A stretch of 41,710 nt of DNA from Coriobacteriia bacterium (lineage in GTDB: Bacteria > Actinomycetota > Coriobacteriia > Coriobacteriales > Atopobiaceae). The stretch is taken from the NCBI GenBank assembly GCA_003150175.1, contig QAKZ01000011.1:1-41710 (forward strand). Direction: 5' to 3'. Position numbers and translations under genes: made by a program. Within the stretch, counting starts at the first letter, position 1. Every line of letters begins with the position of its first letter. The notes beneath the pieces are model-generated. The model was not told the origin of the DNA and searched no databases. It saw nothing but the letters and a program-made list of their open reading frames with translations. Positions 22,143 to 30,716 of the stretch are shown here, in pieces.

Positions 22143-23363
22143 GTGCGCCGACCCAAGCTCACCAGACGAGGTTTCTTCAAGGCGTCCGCCGCGGCGGGCG
22201 TCGCGGGCGCTGCCGTGGGCATCCTCGCCGGCTGTTCGCACGACAACAAAGACCAGGTCAGCGACCCTGTGGTCGTCGACTCCGACTCCGCCGTGAGCGT
22301 GACTGCCGACGGGTCGCCCTACGAGTACGAGGACAACCACGGCTTCACCCTCGAGGGCACCTGGACCCTGCCGCTCGGCTGCGTCCTGCGCCCCGCGGAG
22401 GGCACCTGGGTGCCCGCCACCGTCGCCGGCTCCTCGGCGCTGCCTGCCGTCAAGGGCGGGGCCTTCTCGACGAGCTCGGGCACGCTGTCGGAGGTCGTCT
22501 CGGCCCCGAAGGGCGCCGCCGCGACGACCGTGATCTACGACGTCGCCTGCTCGGACTCGGTCTACGCGTGGGTCGAGCTCGACATGTCGTCGCGCTCCTG
22601 GCAGCTCTACGCGGCGAAGTTCTCCGACGGCGCGCTCTCCGGAGATCCCCAGAAGCTTTGGGACGCCGACTCCGACTACGACCCGGCGCCCATCGCCTGC
22701 ACCGGCTCGAAGGTCGTCTGGCAGGTCATGCCCTCGCTCTCGGGAAAAAAGACCTCCGAGTCCTCCGCCTGCTACCTATGGTCCACCGGGGACAAGGACG
22801 CCCGCAAGGTCGTCGAGTCGCCCGGCCGCTTCGCCACGCGCCCGACGGTCTCCGCGGGCAACGTGATTCTCTCGCCGCGCGTGCGCGCCGGCGAGGGCAC
22901 GTTCTATGGGGTTACGGCCTACTCCGCCTCGGACAACATGTCCACCCAGGTGGACCAGCTCGTCCTGCCCGCCGGCGTCAAGCCCTTCCGCGCCACCCGC
23001 GTGGGCGATAAGTTCGTCGTCTCCATCGAGGCGAGCTACAGCTCGGGCGGGCTTCTTTCCCAGATGGGCACCTACGTGGGCACGCGCTCGGGCGACTTCA
23101 TCAAGGTTGATCGCGAGCCGTCCGAGTGCCCTGCCGGCACCGACGGCCTCTACCTCATAAAGAGCCGCTCGTCCTACATGGTGGTGGATTCGAAGAACCA
23201 GAAGTACTCGTCGCTGCTCTCCATCGACCGGTCGGTTGACTACGGCGAGTACCCGGCGCGCTGCGGCGACTGCGACCTCTTCGTCACCTTTGCCACCGTC
23301 AAGGACGCCGACACCGGCTACCCCGCCAGCGTCACGGTTCGCGCCTTCCGCCTAGGAGTCTGA
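22143..23363 (+). CDS. Tat-exported lipoprotein, probable beta-propeller
   Basis: The 406-residue protein starts at GTG 22143 with GGAGGA upstream. The N-terminus has the twin-arginine motif TRRGFFKAS, a hydrophobic Ala/Gly/Val core and a lipobox ILAGC with Cys about residue 31. It should therefore be exported folded by Tat and anchored by lipid on the outer face of the membrane. The mature part has recurring blade-like patterns (VYAWVELDMSSRSWQLY, KVVWQVMPS, KFVVSIEASY, YMVVDSKNQKYSSL) of a TolB/WD-like propeller, though I cannot count blades surely. It lies directly before a two-component system, so it could serve as its periplasm-side sensor or as its target; this is inference from position. 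Confidence 0.75.
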   Translation: MRRPKLTRRGFFKASAAAGVAGAAVGILAGCSHDNKDQVSDPVVVDSDSAVSVTADGSPYEYEDNHGFTLEGTWTLPLGCVLRPAEGTWVPATVAGSSALPAVKGGAFSTSSGTLSEVVSAPKGAAATTVIYDVACSDSVYAWVELDMSSRSWQLYAAKFSDGALSGDPQKLWDADSDYDPAPIACTGSKVVWQVMPSLSGKKTSESSACYLWSTGDKDARKVVESPGRFATRPTVSAGNVILSPRVRAGEGTFYGVTAYSASDNMSTQVDQLVLPAGVKPFRATRVGDKFVVSIEASYSSGGLLSQMGTYVGTRSGDFIKVDREPSECPAGTDGLYLIKSRSSYMVVDSKNQKYSSLLSIDRSVDYGEYPARCGDCDLFVTFATVKDADTGYPASVTVRAFRLGV

Positions 23364-23454
23364 TCGCGCGGTTGCGCGGTGGGGTAAAATATCCACACTT
23401 GTGGGATGCGCCCTGCGCCCCGAAAACAAAAAACCGTTCAGCTGGGAGGCCACG

Positions 23455-24165
23455 ATGGCTTCAGACGACAAGAAGATCCTGCTGGTAGAGGACGAGAAAG
23501 CGATTCGCGACGCCGTCGCCGCCTACCTGGAGCGCGAGAACTACCTCGTGCGCGGGGTGGGCGACGGCCAAAGCGCGGTCGAGGAGTTCGAGAAGCACTC
23601 CTTCGACCTCGTGATCCTCGACCTCATGCTGCCCAAGCTCTCGGGCGAGCGCGTCTGCCGCGCCATCCGCGAGACCTCGAACGTGCCCATCATCATGCTC
23701 ACCGCAAAGGGCGAGGTCGAGGACCGCATCATCGGCCTGGAGCTGGGCGCCGACGACTACCTGATCAAGCCCTTCAGCCCGCGCGAGCTCGTGGCCCGCG
23801 TGCGCGCCCTGCTGCGCCGCGCCCACACCGAGGTCGAGCCGGCGCTCGAGGTCCTCGACTTCGGCGACCTCGTCATCGACATCTCGGGCCACAAGGTCCT
23901 CGTCGAGGGCAAGGAGGTCGACCTCACCGCCTCCGAGTTCAAGCTCCTGACCACGCTCGCCCGCTACCCGGGCCGCGTGTACACCCGCATGGAGCTCGTC
24001 GAGAAGGTCCTCGGCTACGACTTCGAGGGCTACGAGCGCACCATTGACTCGCACGTCAAGAACCTGCGCGCCAAGCTGGGCGACGACCCGCGCAACCCGC
24101 GCTGGCTCTACACCGTCCACGGCGTCGGCTACCGCTTCGAGGCGCCCGAGAAGCCCGAGAAGTAA
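23455..24165 (+). CDS. OmpR/PhoB-family response regulator
   Basis: The 236-residue protein starts at ATG 23455 (MASDDKKILLVEDE), with GGGAGG upstream. The receiver domain (about 7-120) has the acidic pocket Glu12/Asp13, phospho-acceptor Asp56 (LVILDLMLPK), Thr83 and Lys105 (LIKPFSP). The winged-helix DNA-binding domain (about 137-230) has the typical VDLTASEFKLLTTLARYPG, RTIDSHVKNLRAKLG and TVHGVGYRF. All key residues are present. TAAAAT at 23385 may be its -10. The histidine kinase follows after 18 bases, which fixes the pair. Target genes are not evident; the adjacent Tat lipoprotein is one candidate. Confidence 0.96.
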   Translation: MASDDKKILLVEDEKAIRDAVAAYLERENYLVRGVGDGQSAVEEFEKHSFDLVILDLMLPKLSGERVCRAIRETSNVPIIMLTAKGEVEDRIIGLELGADDYLIKPFSPRELVARVRALLRRAHTEVEPALEVLDFGDLVIDISGHKVLVEGKEVDLTASEFKLLTTLARYPGRVYTRMELVEKVLGYDFEGYERTIDSHVKNLRAKLGDDPRNPRWLYTVHGVGYRFEAPEKPEK

Positions 24166-24183
24166 CGAGCGCGGGGAGGCGCC

Positions 24184-25734
24184 TTGGCTGCCAAGTTCGT
24201 CATAGGAAATAACGCGCACGCAGTCGAGGGCTCCAAGCAGCCCTCGACTCGTAACTCGTGGAACACCCTGAAGCCCAAGCCCGCCGGCGGGCAGTCGTTC
24301 GCGTCGGGCATGACGCTGGCGTTCGCGCTCATCGCCGTGCTGATGGCGCTGATCTTCGTGGTCGTGCTCGCGGTGGTGTGGGGCGACCAGTTCACGTCCT
24401 ACACCAGGGCGAACATGCAGTCGATGGCCGACTCGACCGCCGAGTCGCTCACCGAGGCGTACTCGGCGCAGGGCCGCTGGACCTCCGACGTCGTCCAGCG
24501 CGCGGCCTCGGCCTCGGCGTTCTCGTCCGACATCGGCGTGCAGGTCATCGATGCGGACGGCGGCGTGCTCTACGACGACACTTGGGCCGCGGGCGGCAGC
24601 TCCTCGAAGACGCGCGCCGACGGCACGGTCCAGCCCCAGTCCTCCAAGTCGCTCGCGCCCACCGGCGCCGACTCGGTGGTCACCGCCCCCGTGCGCGACG
24701 CCGAGGGCAACACGGTCGGCGAGGTGCGCCTGTGGGCCTTCGGCTCGGACGTCCTGCTGACCAAGTCGGACACCGCCTTCAAGGAGAGCTCCTTCGAGGC
24801 CATCGCCATCGCCGCGTCGGTGGGCGTGCTCCTCGCCTGCGTGATCGGCTACTTCACCTCCCGGCGCATGTCCGCCCCCATAAAGAGGATCACCGACACC
24901 GCCAAGCAGATCCGCAACGGCGACCTCACCGCGCGTTCCGGCGTCAAGGGTGAGAACGAGGTCGGCCAGCTCGGCGAGACCTTCGACGACATGGCGACCT
25001 CGCTCGAGCGCGACATCAAGCTCGAGCACCGGCTCACGGGCGATGTCGCCCACGAGCTGCGCACCCCGCTCATGGCCATGCAGGCCACGGTCGAGGCGAT
25101 GCAGGACGGCGTGCTGCCCGCCGACGACGAGCACTTCGAGACGGTCGCCTCCGAGGTCAGGCGCTTGTCCAGGCTGGTGGACGCCATGCTCAAGCTGAGC
25201 CGCCTGGAGAACAACGCCAACGAGCTCAAGACCGAGCGCACCGACGTGGTCTACCTGCTGCGCAGCCTCGTTTCGAGCCAGCATGCGCTCTTCCACGAGA
25301 AGGGCCTCCACCTGCGGTTCATCAACGAGAGCGGCCGCGAGGAGATCATGGCGGACATCGACGCCGACCTCATCCGCGAGGCCGTGGTCAACCTCATGAG
25401 CAACGCCATGCGCTACACGGACGCCGACGGCTACGTGAAGGTGTCGGTGAAGACCGAGCGCGGCGACGTGCTCATATCCGTGCAGGACACGGGCATCGGC
25501 ATCGCCAAGGAGGACATCCCCCAGACCTTCAGCCGCTTCTGGCGCTCCGACGTCAGCCGCGAGCGCGTGAGCGGCGGCCTCGGCGTGGGCCTCTCGCTCA
25601 CCAAGGAGATCGTCGACAAGCACAACGGCACCATCCTCGTGGAGTCCGAGCTTGGCCGTGGCACCACCTTCACCCTGCGCATCCCGCAGAACCGCGGCCG
25701 CCGCAACATCGCCCAGGCCATCCAGGAAGGCTAG
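24184..25734 (+). CDS. Membrane sensor histidine kinase
   Basis: Partner of the response regulator just upstream. The start TTG 24184 has GGGGAGG nearby. At 516 residues it has a 40-residue cytoplasmic start, membrane helix 1 about 43-66, an extracytoplasmic sensor region about 67-200 with SDIGVQVIDADGGVLYDD (a Cache/PAS-like pattern), helix 2 about 204-225, HAMP about 223-275 (RRMSAPIKRITDTAKQIRNG), HisKA with phospho-His290 in DVAHELRTPL, and HATPase with NLMSNAMRYT (N box), DTGIGIAKED (G1), FSRFWRSD (F) and GGLGVGLSL (G2). All catalytic boxes are intact. The domain order is that of PhoR/BaeS-like kinases. The signal is unknown. Confidence 0.96.
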   Translation: MAAKFVIGNNAHAVEGSKQPSTRNSWNTLKPKPAGGQSFASGMTLAFALIAVLMALIFVVVLAVVWGDQFTSYTRANMQSMADSTAESLTEAYSAQGRWTSDVVQRAASASAFSSDIGVQVIDADGGVLYDDTWAAGGSSSKTRADGTVQPQSSKSLAPTGADSVVTAPVRDAEGNTVGEVRLWAFGSDVLLTKSDTAFKESSFEAIAIAASVGVLLACVIGYFTSRRMSAPIKRITDTAKQIRNGDLTARSGVKGENEVGQLGETFDDMATSLERDIKLEHRLTGDVAHELRTPLMAMQATVEAMQDGVLPADDEHFETVASEVRRLSRLVDAMLKLSRLENNANELKTERTDVVYLLRSLVSSQHALFHEKGLHLRFINESGREEIMADIDADLIREAVVNLMSNAMRYTDADGYVKVSVKTERGDVLISVQDTGIGIAKEDIPQTFSRFWRSDVSRERVSGGLGVGLSLTKEIVDKHNGTILVESELGRGTTFTLRIPQNRGRRNIAQAIQEG

Positions 25735-25755
25735 CCGCGCGCCTGCCGGCAGCGG

Positions 25756-25761
25756 TATACT
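25756..25761 (+). promoter_or_regulatory. Candidate -10 hexamer TATACT for purC
   Basis: TATACT lies 64 bases before the purC start and 22 bases after the kinase stop. The -35 is poor. Confidence 0.4.
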
Positions 25762-25825
25762 TCTGTGTGTTATGCATCTGGGTGGCGACGCGTCAGAGTC
25801 GCCGATTAGGAAACCGAGGTATTCG

Positions 25826-26707
25826 ATGTCCGAGATTCAGAAGCGTCCGGATTCGCACGGCAAGGTGCGCGACATCTACGATTGCGGCGACAGCCTGCTC
25901 ATGGTCGCCAGCGACCGCATCTCCGCGTATGACTTCATCCTGCCCGACGAGATCCCCCACAAGGGCGAGATCCTCACCCGTATCTCGGCGTTCTGGTTCG
26001 AGCGCTTCGCCGACCTCATGCCCAACCACATGATCTCGTGCGACGTCGCCGACTTCCCCGAGGAGTTCCAGCAGTACGGCGACTACCTCGCTGGCCGCTC
26101 CATGCTCGTCAAGAAGGCCCAGACCGTGCCCATCGAGTGCATCGTGCGCGGCTACCTCACCGGCTCCGGAAAGAAGACCTACGACGCCGACGGCACCGTC
26201 TGCGGCATCAAGCTCCCCGAGGGCCTGACCGAGGCCTCCAAGCTCCCGCAGCCCATCTTTACCCCGTCGACCAAGGCCGAGCTCGGCGATCACGACGAGA
26301 ACATCTCGTTCCAGCGCTGCTGCGAGATCGTGGGCGACGAGGTCGCGCTCCAGCTGCGCTCCGCCTCGCTGGCCATCTACAAGGCCGCGGCCGAGTACGC
26401 CGCCACGCGCGGCATCATCATCGCCGACACGAAGTTCGAGTTCGGCTTCATCGACGGCAAACTGACCCTCATCGACGAGTGCCTGACCCCCGACTCCAGC
26501 CGCTTCTGGCCGGTCGAGGGCTACGCAGAGGGCCAGGTCCAGCCCAGCTACGACAAACAATACGTCCGCGATTGGCTGCGCGCCAACTGGGACATGCAGG
26601 GCGAGCCGCCCCGCATCCCGGCGGACGTGATCGAGGGCACCTCCAAGCGCTATCAGGAGGCGTTCCAGATCATCACCGGTACCGAGTTTGAGCCCAAAGG
26701 AGTCTAA
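25826..26707 (+). CDS. purC: SAICAR synthase (phosphoribosylaminoimidazole-succinocarboxamide synthase)
   Basis: Joins CAIR and aspartate using ATP to give SAICAR in de novo purine synthesis; the product is the substrate of PurB, encoded 4 kb upstream. I use ATG 25826 (MSEIQKRPDSHGKVRDIYD); the longer frame overlaps the kinase gene. Signatures: GKVRDIYDCGDSLLMVASDRISAYDF at the start, IPHKGEILTRIS, VRGYLTGSGKKTY and LIDECLTPDSSRFWP. The length of 293 residues matches the longer (yeast-like) PurC group rather than the 235-residue short form. The stop codon overlaps the next start (TAATG), so the two genes are translationally coupled. Confidence 0.97.
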   Translation: MSEIQKRPDSHGKVRDIYDCGDSLLMVASDRISAYDFILPDEIPHKGEILTRISAFWFERFADLMPNHMISCDVADFPEEFQQYGDYLAGRSMLVKKAQTVPIECIVRGYLTGSGKKTYDADGTVCGIKLPEGLTEASKLPQPIFTPSTKAELGDHDENISFQRCCEIVGDEVALQLRSASLAIYKAAAEYAATRGIIIADTKFEFGFIDGKLTLIDECLTPDSSRFWPVEGYAEGQVQPSYDKQYVRDWLRANWDMQGEPPRIPADVIEGTSKRYQEAFQIITGTEFEPKGV

Positions 26708-27396
26708 TGTCCCTGCGTGACACCATCGAAGGCGCCCGCGACGAGGCCAAGGTCACGGTCGACACCATGACCAAGAAGTCCAAGGACGCGGCCGAGAAGC
26801 CGACGGCCAGCGACGAGGACCGTGCGCCCGCTGCCTACGACCCGTTCAAGTCCGGCAAGGCCTCGGCCGCCGGCGCCAGGCCCGCGCGCGAGGCCGCGTC
26901 GTCCGTGCGCGTGGAGGGCGAGCGCTCGAAGAAGAGCCCGGCCCTCATGACCAAGGAAGAAAAGAAGGCCGCCAAGGCCGAGGAGCGCCGTCTCGAGGAC
27001 GCCCGCAACCAGGCGTACGACTACATCCTCAAGAGCGACGACGCCTACAAGAAGACCGACAAGACCTGGTGGATCCTGCTGGGCGTCGGCTTTGGCATGA
27101 CGGTGATCTCGCTTCTGCTCGCGTACGTCTTCCCGACGGAGTCCAAGGAGTACACGACTGCCCAGGGCATCGCCGCGATCGTCACGCTGGTGCTCGCGTA
27201 CGGCTTCATCATCGCCGCGTTCATCTATGACTTCCGCAAGCGCCGCCCGTTCCGCAAGGCCGCCGAGAGGCGCCTGCAGGGCATGAACGACAAGCGCGTT
27301 GCCGACTACATCGCTTCCGAGGACGAGAAGGCCGCCCGCGCAGCCGCCAAGGCGGAGGCGCAGAAGGCCGAGGGCAAGGCCGTGAAGGGCAAGTAA
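26707..27396 (+). CDS. Two-helix membrane protein of unknown function
   Basis: The 229-residue protein starts at ATG 26707, sharing one base with the purC stop (TAATG), with AAAGGAG upstream. The first 115 residues are charged, Lys/Ala/Glu-rich and probably disordered. Two membrane helices follow, about 118-140 (WWILLGVGFGMTVISLLLAYV) and 152-175 (GIAAIVTLVLAYGFIIAAFIY). A basic, Ala/Lys-rich helical tail ends it. Both ends should face the cytoplasm. I do not recognise the family, though similar conserved proteins seem common in Coriobacteriia. Coupling with purC may be accidental; no purine-related motif is visible. Confidence 0.75.
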   Translation: MSLRDTIEGARDEAKVTVDTMTKKSKDAAEKPTASDEDRAPAAYDPFKSGKASAAGARPAREAASSVRVEGERSKKSPALMTKEEKKAAKAEERRLEDARNQAYDYILKSDDAYKKTDKTWWILLGVGFGMTVISLLLAYVFPTESKEYTTAQGIAAIVTLVLAYGFIIAAFIYDFRKRRPFRKAAERRLQGMNDKRVADYIASEDEKAARAAAKAEAQKAEGKAVKGK

Positions 27397-27417
27397 CCCG
27401 CGCCGTCGCGCTTATCG

Positions 27418-27426
27418 TGCTAGAAT
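27418..27426 (+). promoter_or_regulatory. Extended -10 of tRNA-Arg
   Basis: TGCTAGAAT lies 10 bases before the tRNA, in the same form as at the other tRNA genes of the window. Confidence 0.55.
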
Positions 27427-27436
27427 CGTCTTCCAT

Positions 27437-27512
27437 GCCTTCGTAGCTCAGGGGATAGAGCACCGCTCTCCTAAAGCGGGTGTCGGCCGTTCGAATCGGC
27501 CCGGGGGCACCA
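27437..27512 (+). tRNA. tRNA-Arg (anticodon CCT)
   Basis: The acceptor stem GCCTTCG pairs with CGGGGGC, including two G-T pairs. D-arm AGCTCAGGGGATAGAGC. The anticodon stem CCGCT/AGCGG encloses CTCCTAA, giving CCT. The T-arm contains CGTTCGAATCG. CCA is encoded at 27510-27512. Confidence 0.95.
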
Positions 27513-27521
27513 TGATCGTAC

Positions 27522-27558
27522 GCAGGCCAGCCGCTTCATGCGACTGGCCTGCTTTTTT
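27522..27558 (+). terminator. Terminator of tRNA-Arg
   Basis: Stem GCAGGCCAG / CTGGCCTGC (27522-27530 with 27544-27552), with an inner CGC/GCG pair, followed by six T. Confidence 0.88.
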
Positions 27559-27698
27559 GTAAATATCCCTCGGCGTTGATTTCGCACGCCGCTTGCCGAA
27601 GCGAAGGCAAACGCAAGGAACCGAAAGGCCACAATACAAAGAGACGCGCCGCGCGCCGGAGCAGCCGAAACAAGCCTAAAAAGGGGAGACGAGCGAGC

Positions 27699-28494
27699 AT
27701 GGCCCAGGAACGCCCCGCGAAGATGCTCGCCGCCGAGCGCCGTCGCCGCATCGTCGAGATGCTGCAGTCGAGCTCGCCGATCCTCATCTCGGACATGGCC
27801 CGCGAGCTCGGGGTCTCGACCGTCACGGTGCGCGGGGACTTCGATGCCCTCGCCGCCCGGGGGCTCCTCCGCCGCGTCCACGGCGGCGCGGTGCTCGTCT
27901 CTGACTACGCGTTCACCAGCACAAACGAGCGCTCCCGCGGCCATGTGCGCGAGAAGCGCGCCATCGCCTCCGAAGCCGCGGGGCTCGTGTCCGACCACGA
28001 GACGATCCTCGTGGGCAGCGGCTCCACCACGTTCGAGCTCGTCCGCGCCCTGGCGTCTCGCCCCGAGAGCTCCGACATCACCGTCGTCACCAACGACTGG
28101 GCCATCCTCGACCGCGGCAGCAGGGGAGTTCGGCAACCTCAGGCTCGCGGGCACGGGCGGCACGCTCTCGCGCGAGCACGGGTTCTTCTACGGGCACCTG
28201 CTCGCCTCGAGCCTCTCGGACATCCTCTTCGACAAGGTGTTCATCGGCGCAGACGGCTACGACCCCGGGTTCGGATTTCTGACCGACCTGGCCGCGGTCA
28301 GCGAGGCAAAGAAGGTCTTCCTCGCCCATGCGCGCACCAAGGTCGTCCTCATGGACTCGTCGAAGATCTGCGACGGCCGCTCGTACACGCGCTTCGCGAA
28401 GCCGGGCGACGTCGACATGGTCTTCATCGACCGCGACCCCGGCGGAGCCATCGCCGAGTCCACACCCGCGCGCGTGGTCGAGTGCTGTGTGTAG
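27699..28494 (+). pseudogene. DeoR-family sugar regulator broken by a one-base frameshift
   Basis: Two adjoining frames together make one DeoR-type repressor of about 264 residues. Frame 1 starts at ATG 27699 with AGGGGAG upstream and holds the HTH (RRRRIVEMLQSSSPILISDM, VSTVTVRGDFDAL, RRVHGGAV) and the first half of the sugar-phosphate domain up to VVTNDWAILDRGS. Frame 2, shifted by one base, continues with FGNLRLAGTGGTLS, DKVFIGADGYDP and VVLMDSSK and ends at TAG 28492-28494. Removing one G from GGGG at 28123-28126 restores a normal join (GSR-EFGNLRL). It is either a true inactivation, a reversible slippage site, or an assembly error. The intact DeoR gene at 30717 is only 3 kb away. AgaR, the classical GalNAc regulator, is of this family. 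Confidence 0.85.
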
Positions 28495-28552
28495 GACGTG
28501 GCCGGCGGTCGAGGCGTAACCTTGCAATAAAAGCCCTGATAAACGGCGCAAT

Positions 28553-28607
28553 AAAAAAGCGGGCGCCCATCTCCGGTTTTACTGGCGATGGACGCCCGCC
28601 CGCTTTA
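28553..28607. terminator. Bidirectional terminator between the DeoR pseudogene and the kinase gene
   Basis: An imperfect stem AAGCGGGCG.CCATC / GATGG.CGCCCG.CCGCTT encloses CTCCGGTTTTACTGGC. A-rich on the left (AATAAAAAAG) and CTTTAT on the right, so it can serve both convergent genes. Confidence 0.75.
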
Positions 28608-28623
28608 TGCGGTGAGCAAAGGA

Positions 28624-29562
28624 CTAGAGCTCCGTGACCTCGACGGCCCCGTAGATGTCGTCCCAGCGCTCCATGGGGAGGTGCCCCGTGGCGGGATCCA
28701 TGGCGTTCAAGGTGCCGCAGGCGTTTCCGAGACGCAGGACCTCGGCAGGCTCGGCGCCGGCGGCGATGCCGTGGGCGAAGCCGGCGACCGTGGAGTCGCC
28801 CGAGCCGGTCGCGTTCATGCACTCGATGCGCGGCGCGCGGGCGCGCCAGGCGCGGCCGCCGCTGAAGGCGACGGAGCCGGCGGCGCCCATCGAGACGACG
28901 ACCCACTCGACGCCGCGGAAGCGCTCGTCTCCCTCGACGGCGGCGCGGACCTCGCCGAGGTCGCCGGCGGACAGCTCGCGGCCGAGGAGCGCCCCGAGCT
29001 CGCTGAGGTTGGGCTTCACGAGGTAGGGTTTGCGCTTTGCGCCGAGCGCGGCCTCGAGGGAGGCCCCCGAGGTGTCCAGGAGAACCTTCGCGCCCGCGCC
29101 CGCGGCGATGCCCGTGAGCACGGCGTAGTATCCCGCGTCGACCCCTCGCGGCAGGCTACCCGACATCGTGACGACGTCGGCACGGGCGGCGAGCTCGCGG
29201 AACTTGGCCTCGAAGCCGGCGAGCTCGTCGGCGCCCACCTCGGGCCCCGCCTCGAGAAACTCGGTCTGGTTGCCCTCATGGAGGACCGCGATGCAGACGC
29301 GGCTCTCGCCGGCGATGCGCGCGAAGTCGTGGGCGACCCCGGCCTCGTCCAGGCGATCGGCGATAAAGTCGCCCATCCGCCCGCCGAGGAGGCCCGTGGC
29401 GAGCACGTCGTCGCCGAGCTGCCCGAGCACGCGCGAGACGTTGAGCCCCTTACCGCCGGCGGTCTTGATGGGCTCGACGCGGTTCACGTCGTCGACCTTG
29501 AGCGGCCCCGCGAGCGGGTAGGCCGTGTCGATCGACGGGTTCATGGTGACGGTGAGGATCAT
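28624..29562 (-). CDS. PfkB-family sugar-phosphate kinase (tagatose-6-phosphate or 1-phosphofructokinase)
   Basis: Phosphorylates a ketohexose phosphate to the bisphosphate that the neighbouring aldolase cleaves. I use ATG 29562 (MILTVTMNPSIDTAYPL), the usual beginning of this subfamily; GTG 29571, directly after the aldolase stop, is also possible. Family signs: TAGGKGLNVSRVLGQLG (sugar site, near residue 35), SGSLPRGV, VKPNLSELGALLG, and the ATP/anion-hole motif NATGSGDSTVAGFAHG with the catalytic Asp. At 312 residues it has the size of LacC and FruK. In this context (AgaS, deacetylase, tagatose-type aldolase) tagatose-6-phosphate kinase is the better guess, but LacC and FruK cannot be separated by eye. 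Co-transcribed downstream of the aldolase. Confidence 0.88.
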   Translation of the reverse strand: MILTVTMNPSIDTAYPLAGPLKVDDVNRVEPIKTAGGKGLNVSRVLGQLGDDVLATGLLGGRMGDFIADRLDEAGVAHDFARIAGESRVCIAVLHEGNQTEFLEAGPEVGADELAGFEAKFRELAARADVVTMSGSLPRGVDAGYYAVLTGIAAGAGAKVLLDTSGASLEAALGAKRKPYLVKPNLSELGALLGRELSAGDLGEVRAAVEGDERFRGVEWVVVSMGAAGSVAFSGGRAWRARAPRIECMNATGSGDSTVAGFAHGIAAGAEPAEVLRLGNACGTLNAMDPATGHLPMERWDDIYGAVEVTEL

Positions 29563-29571
29563 GCCCGGCAC

Positions 29572-30423
29572 CTAGGCCTTGTTGGTGGAGCCGAGGTTGT
29601 CCATGTGGGAGGCCACGACGTCGTAGATCTCCTGCATGCCCGGCTTATTGGGCTTCTTGGGATCGAAGCAGTTGGGGTTGTCGGCCATGTAGCCCATGAA
29701 GCCGCGGGTGAAGGCCTGGCGCAGCTCGGTGGCGTAGTTCACCTTGCAGATGCCGTTGCGGATGGCCTCGGCGACCTGGTCGTCGGGCACGCCGGAGGTG
29801 CCGTGGAGCACCAGCGGGATCTCGAGGCGGGAACGGATCTCCTTGAGGACGCCCTGCTCGATGTGCGGGGTGCCCTTGTAGACGCCGTGCGCGGTGCCGA
29901 CGCCGACGGCGAGCGAGGTGCAGTTGGTGCGGGCCACGAACTCCTCGGCCTGGTCAGGGTCGGTGTAGGGGTTCTCGCCCTCGACGGCAGGGCCGTCGTC
30001 CTCCTTGCCGCCGACCTTGCCGAGCTCGGCCTCGACGGGGATGCCGATGGGGCCGGCGACCTTGGTCACGGAGGCGGTCAGAGCGATGTTGTCCTCGAAG
30101 GGGACGTGGGAGCCGTCGATCATGACGGAGGTGTAGCCGGCGTGCATGGCCTGGATGCAGCGGTCGAAGCCGTCGCCGTGGTCGAGGTGGATGGCCACGG
30201 GAACCTTGGCGGCGTCGGCGGCGACCTTGCACATGGCGGCGAAGTAGTCGAGGTTGGCGTATTTCACGGTGCCCGGGGTGGTCTGCATGATGACGGGGGA
30301 CTTCTTGTCCTCGGCGGCCTTGATGACGGCCATGACGAACTCGAGGCTCTCGACGTTGAAGGCGCCGACCGCGTAGTGCCCGGCCTGGGCGTCGAGCAGC
30401 ATCTCCTTGGTGGTGACGAGCAT
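29572..30423 (-). CDS. Class II ketose-bisphosphate aldolase, tagatose-bisphosphate type (GatY/KbaY-like)
   Basis: A zinc enzyme that splits tagatose- or fructose-1,6-bisphosphate into DHAP and glyceraldehyde-3-phosphate. The start is ATG 30423 (MLVTTKEMLLDAQAGHYAVGAFN) with AAAGGAG upstream. At 283 residues it matches GatY/KbaY (284-286). Visible: catalytic Asp81 and zinc ligand His82 in HLDHGDG, MIDGSHVPFEDNI, VEAELGKVGG, zinc ligands in GTAHGVYKG and LHGTSG, and the phosphate-binding KVNYATELR. The whole layout follows the tagatose-bisphosphate aldolases closely, more than FbaA. There is no KbaZ/GatZ partner in the window. First gene of the - strand pair with the PfkB kinase; TACAAT (30476-30481 reversed) may be its -10. 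Confidence 0.9.
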   Translation of the reverse strand: MLVTTKEMLLDAQAGHYAVGAFNVESLEFVMAVIKAAEDKKSPVIMQTTPGTVKYANLDYFAAMCKVAADAAKVPVAIHLDHGDGFDRCIQAMHAGYTSVMIDGSHVPFEDNIALTASVTKVAGPIGIPVEAELGKVGGKEDDGPAVEGENPYTDPDQAEEFVARTNCTSLAVGVGTAHGVYKGTPHIEQGVLKEIRSRLEIPLVLHGTSGVPDDQVAEAIRNGICKVNYATELRQAFTRGFMGYMADNPNCFDPKKPNKPGMQEIYDVVASHMDNLGSTNKA

Positions 30424-30475
30424 ATGGTTCTCCTTTCGCCTGCCGGGCGTCCCGGCACCGATTGAACGTGGGGCC

Positions 30476-30481
30476 ATTGTA
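30476..30481 (-). promoter_or_regulatory. Candidate -10 for the aldolase-kinase operon
   Basis: On the - strand this reads TACAAT, 53 bases before the aldolase start. No strong -35 at 17 bases. The 293-base divergent gap to the DeoR gene should hold the control sites for both directions. Confidence 0.4.
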
Positions 30482-30650
30482 TTGCCCTTCGCGCAGGTCA
30501 GATGCGGGGAAGCTTGCCCGTGGGCGCGGTCTTCGGCGGGCGAGGCGAAAGCAAACGCAGAAGGCGCGCGCCGCCTCGGTCGCCTCCGGGGAGGAAAACC
30601 GCCGCCGCCAAATATTCCCGTTGCCATACGAAAGAAAAAGAAATGTGCTA

Positions 30651-30669
30651 ACTTGCTTCTAACGCAAGT
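30651..30669. promoter_or_regulatory. Inverted repeat in the aldolase/DeoR divergent gap
   Basis: ACTTGC (30651-30656) and GCAAGT (30664-30669) are exact inverted copies with 7 bases between, in the AT-richest part of the gap, 48 bases before the DeoR start. Candidate operator for the DeoR protein itself. Confidence 0.4.
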
Positions 30670-30716
30670 AAAGGAAAACACATCCCCTCCACAATCGGTT
30701 CGACGAGAGGCCCTGT

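Noticed and set aside
23461..25623. A 720-codon open frame on the - strand
   Set aside because: It lies opposite the response regulator and histidine kinase, both with full catalytic motifs; it is a shadow of their codon bias.
28123..28126. Programmed ribosomal frameshift in the DeoR gene
   Set aside because: No slippery heptamer or downstream pseudoknot stands out, and DeoR regulators are not known to need frameshifting. A plain indel or sequence error is simpler.
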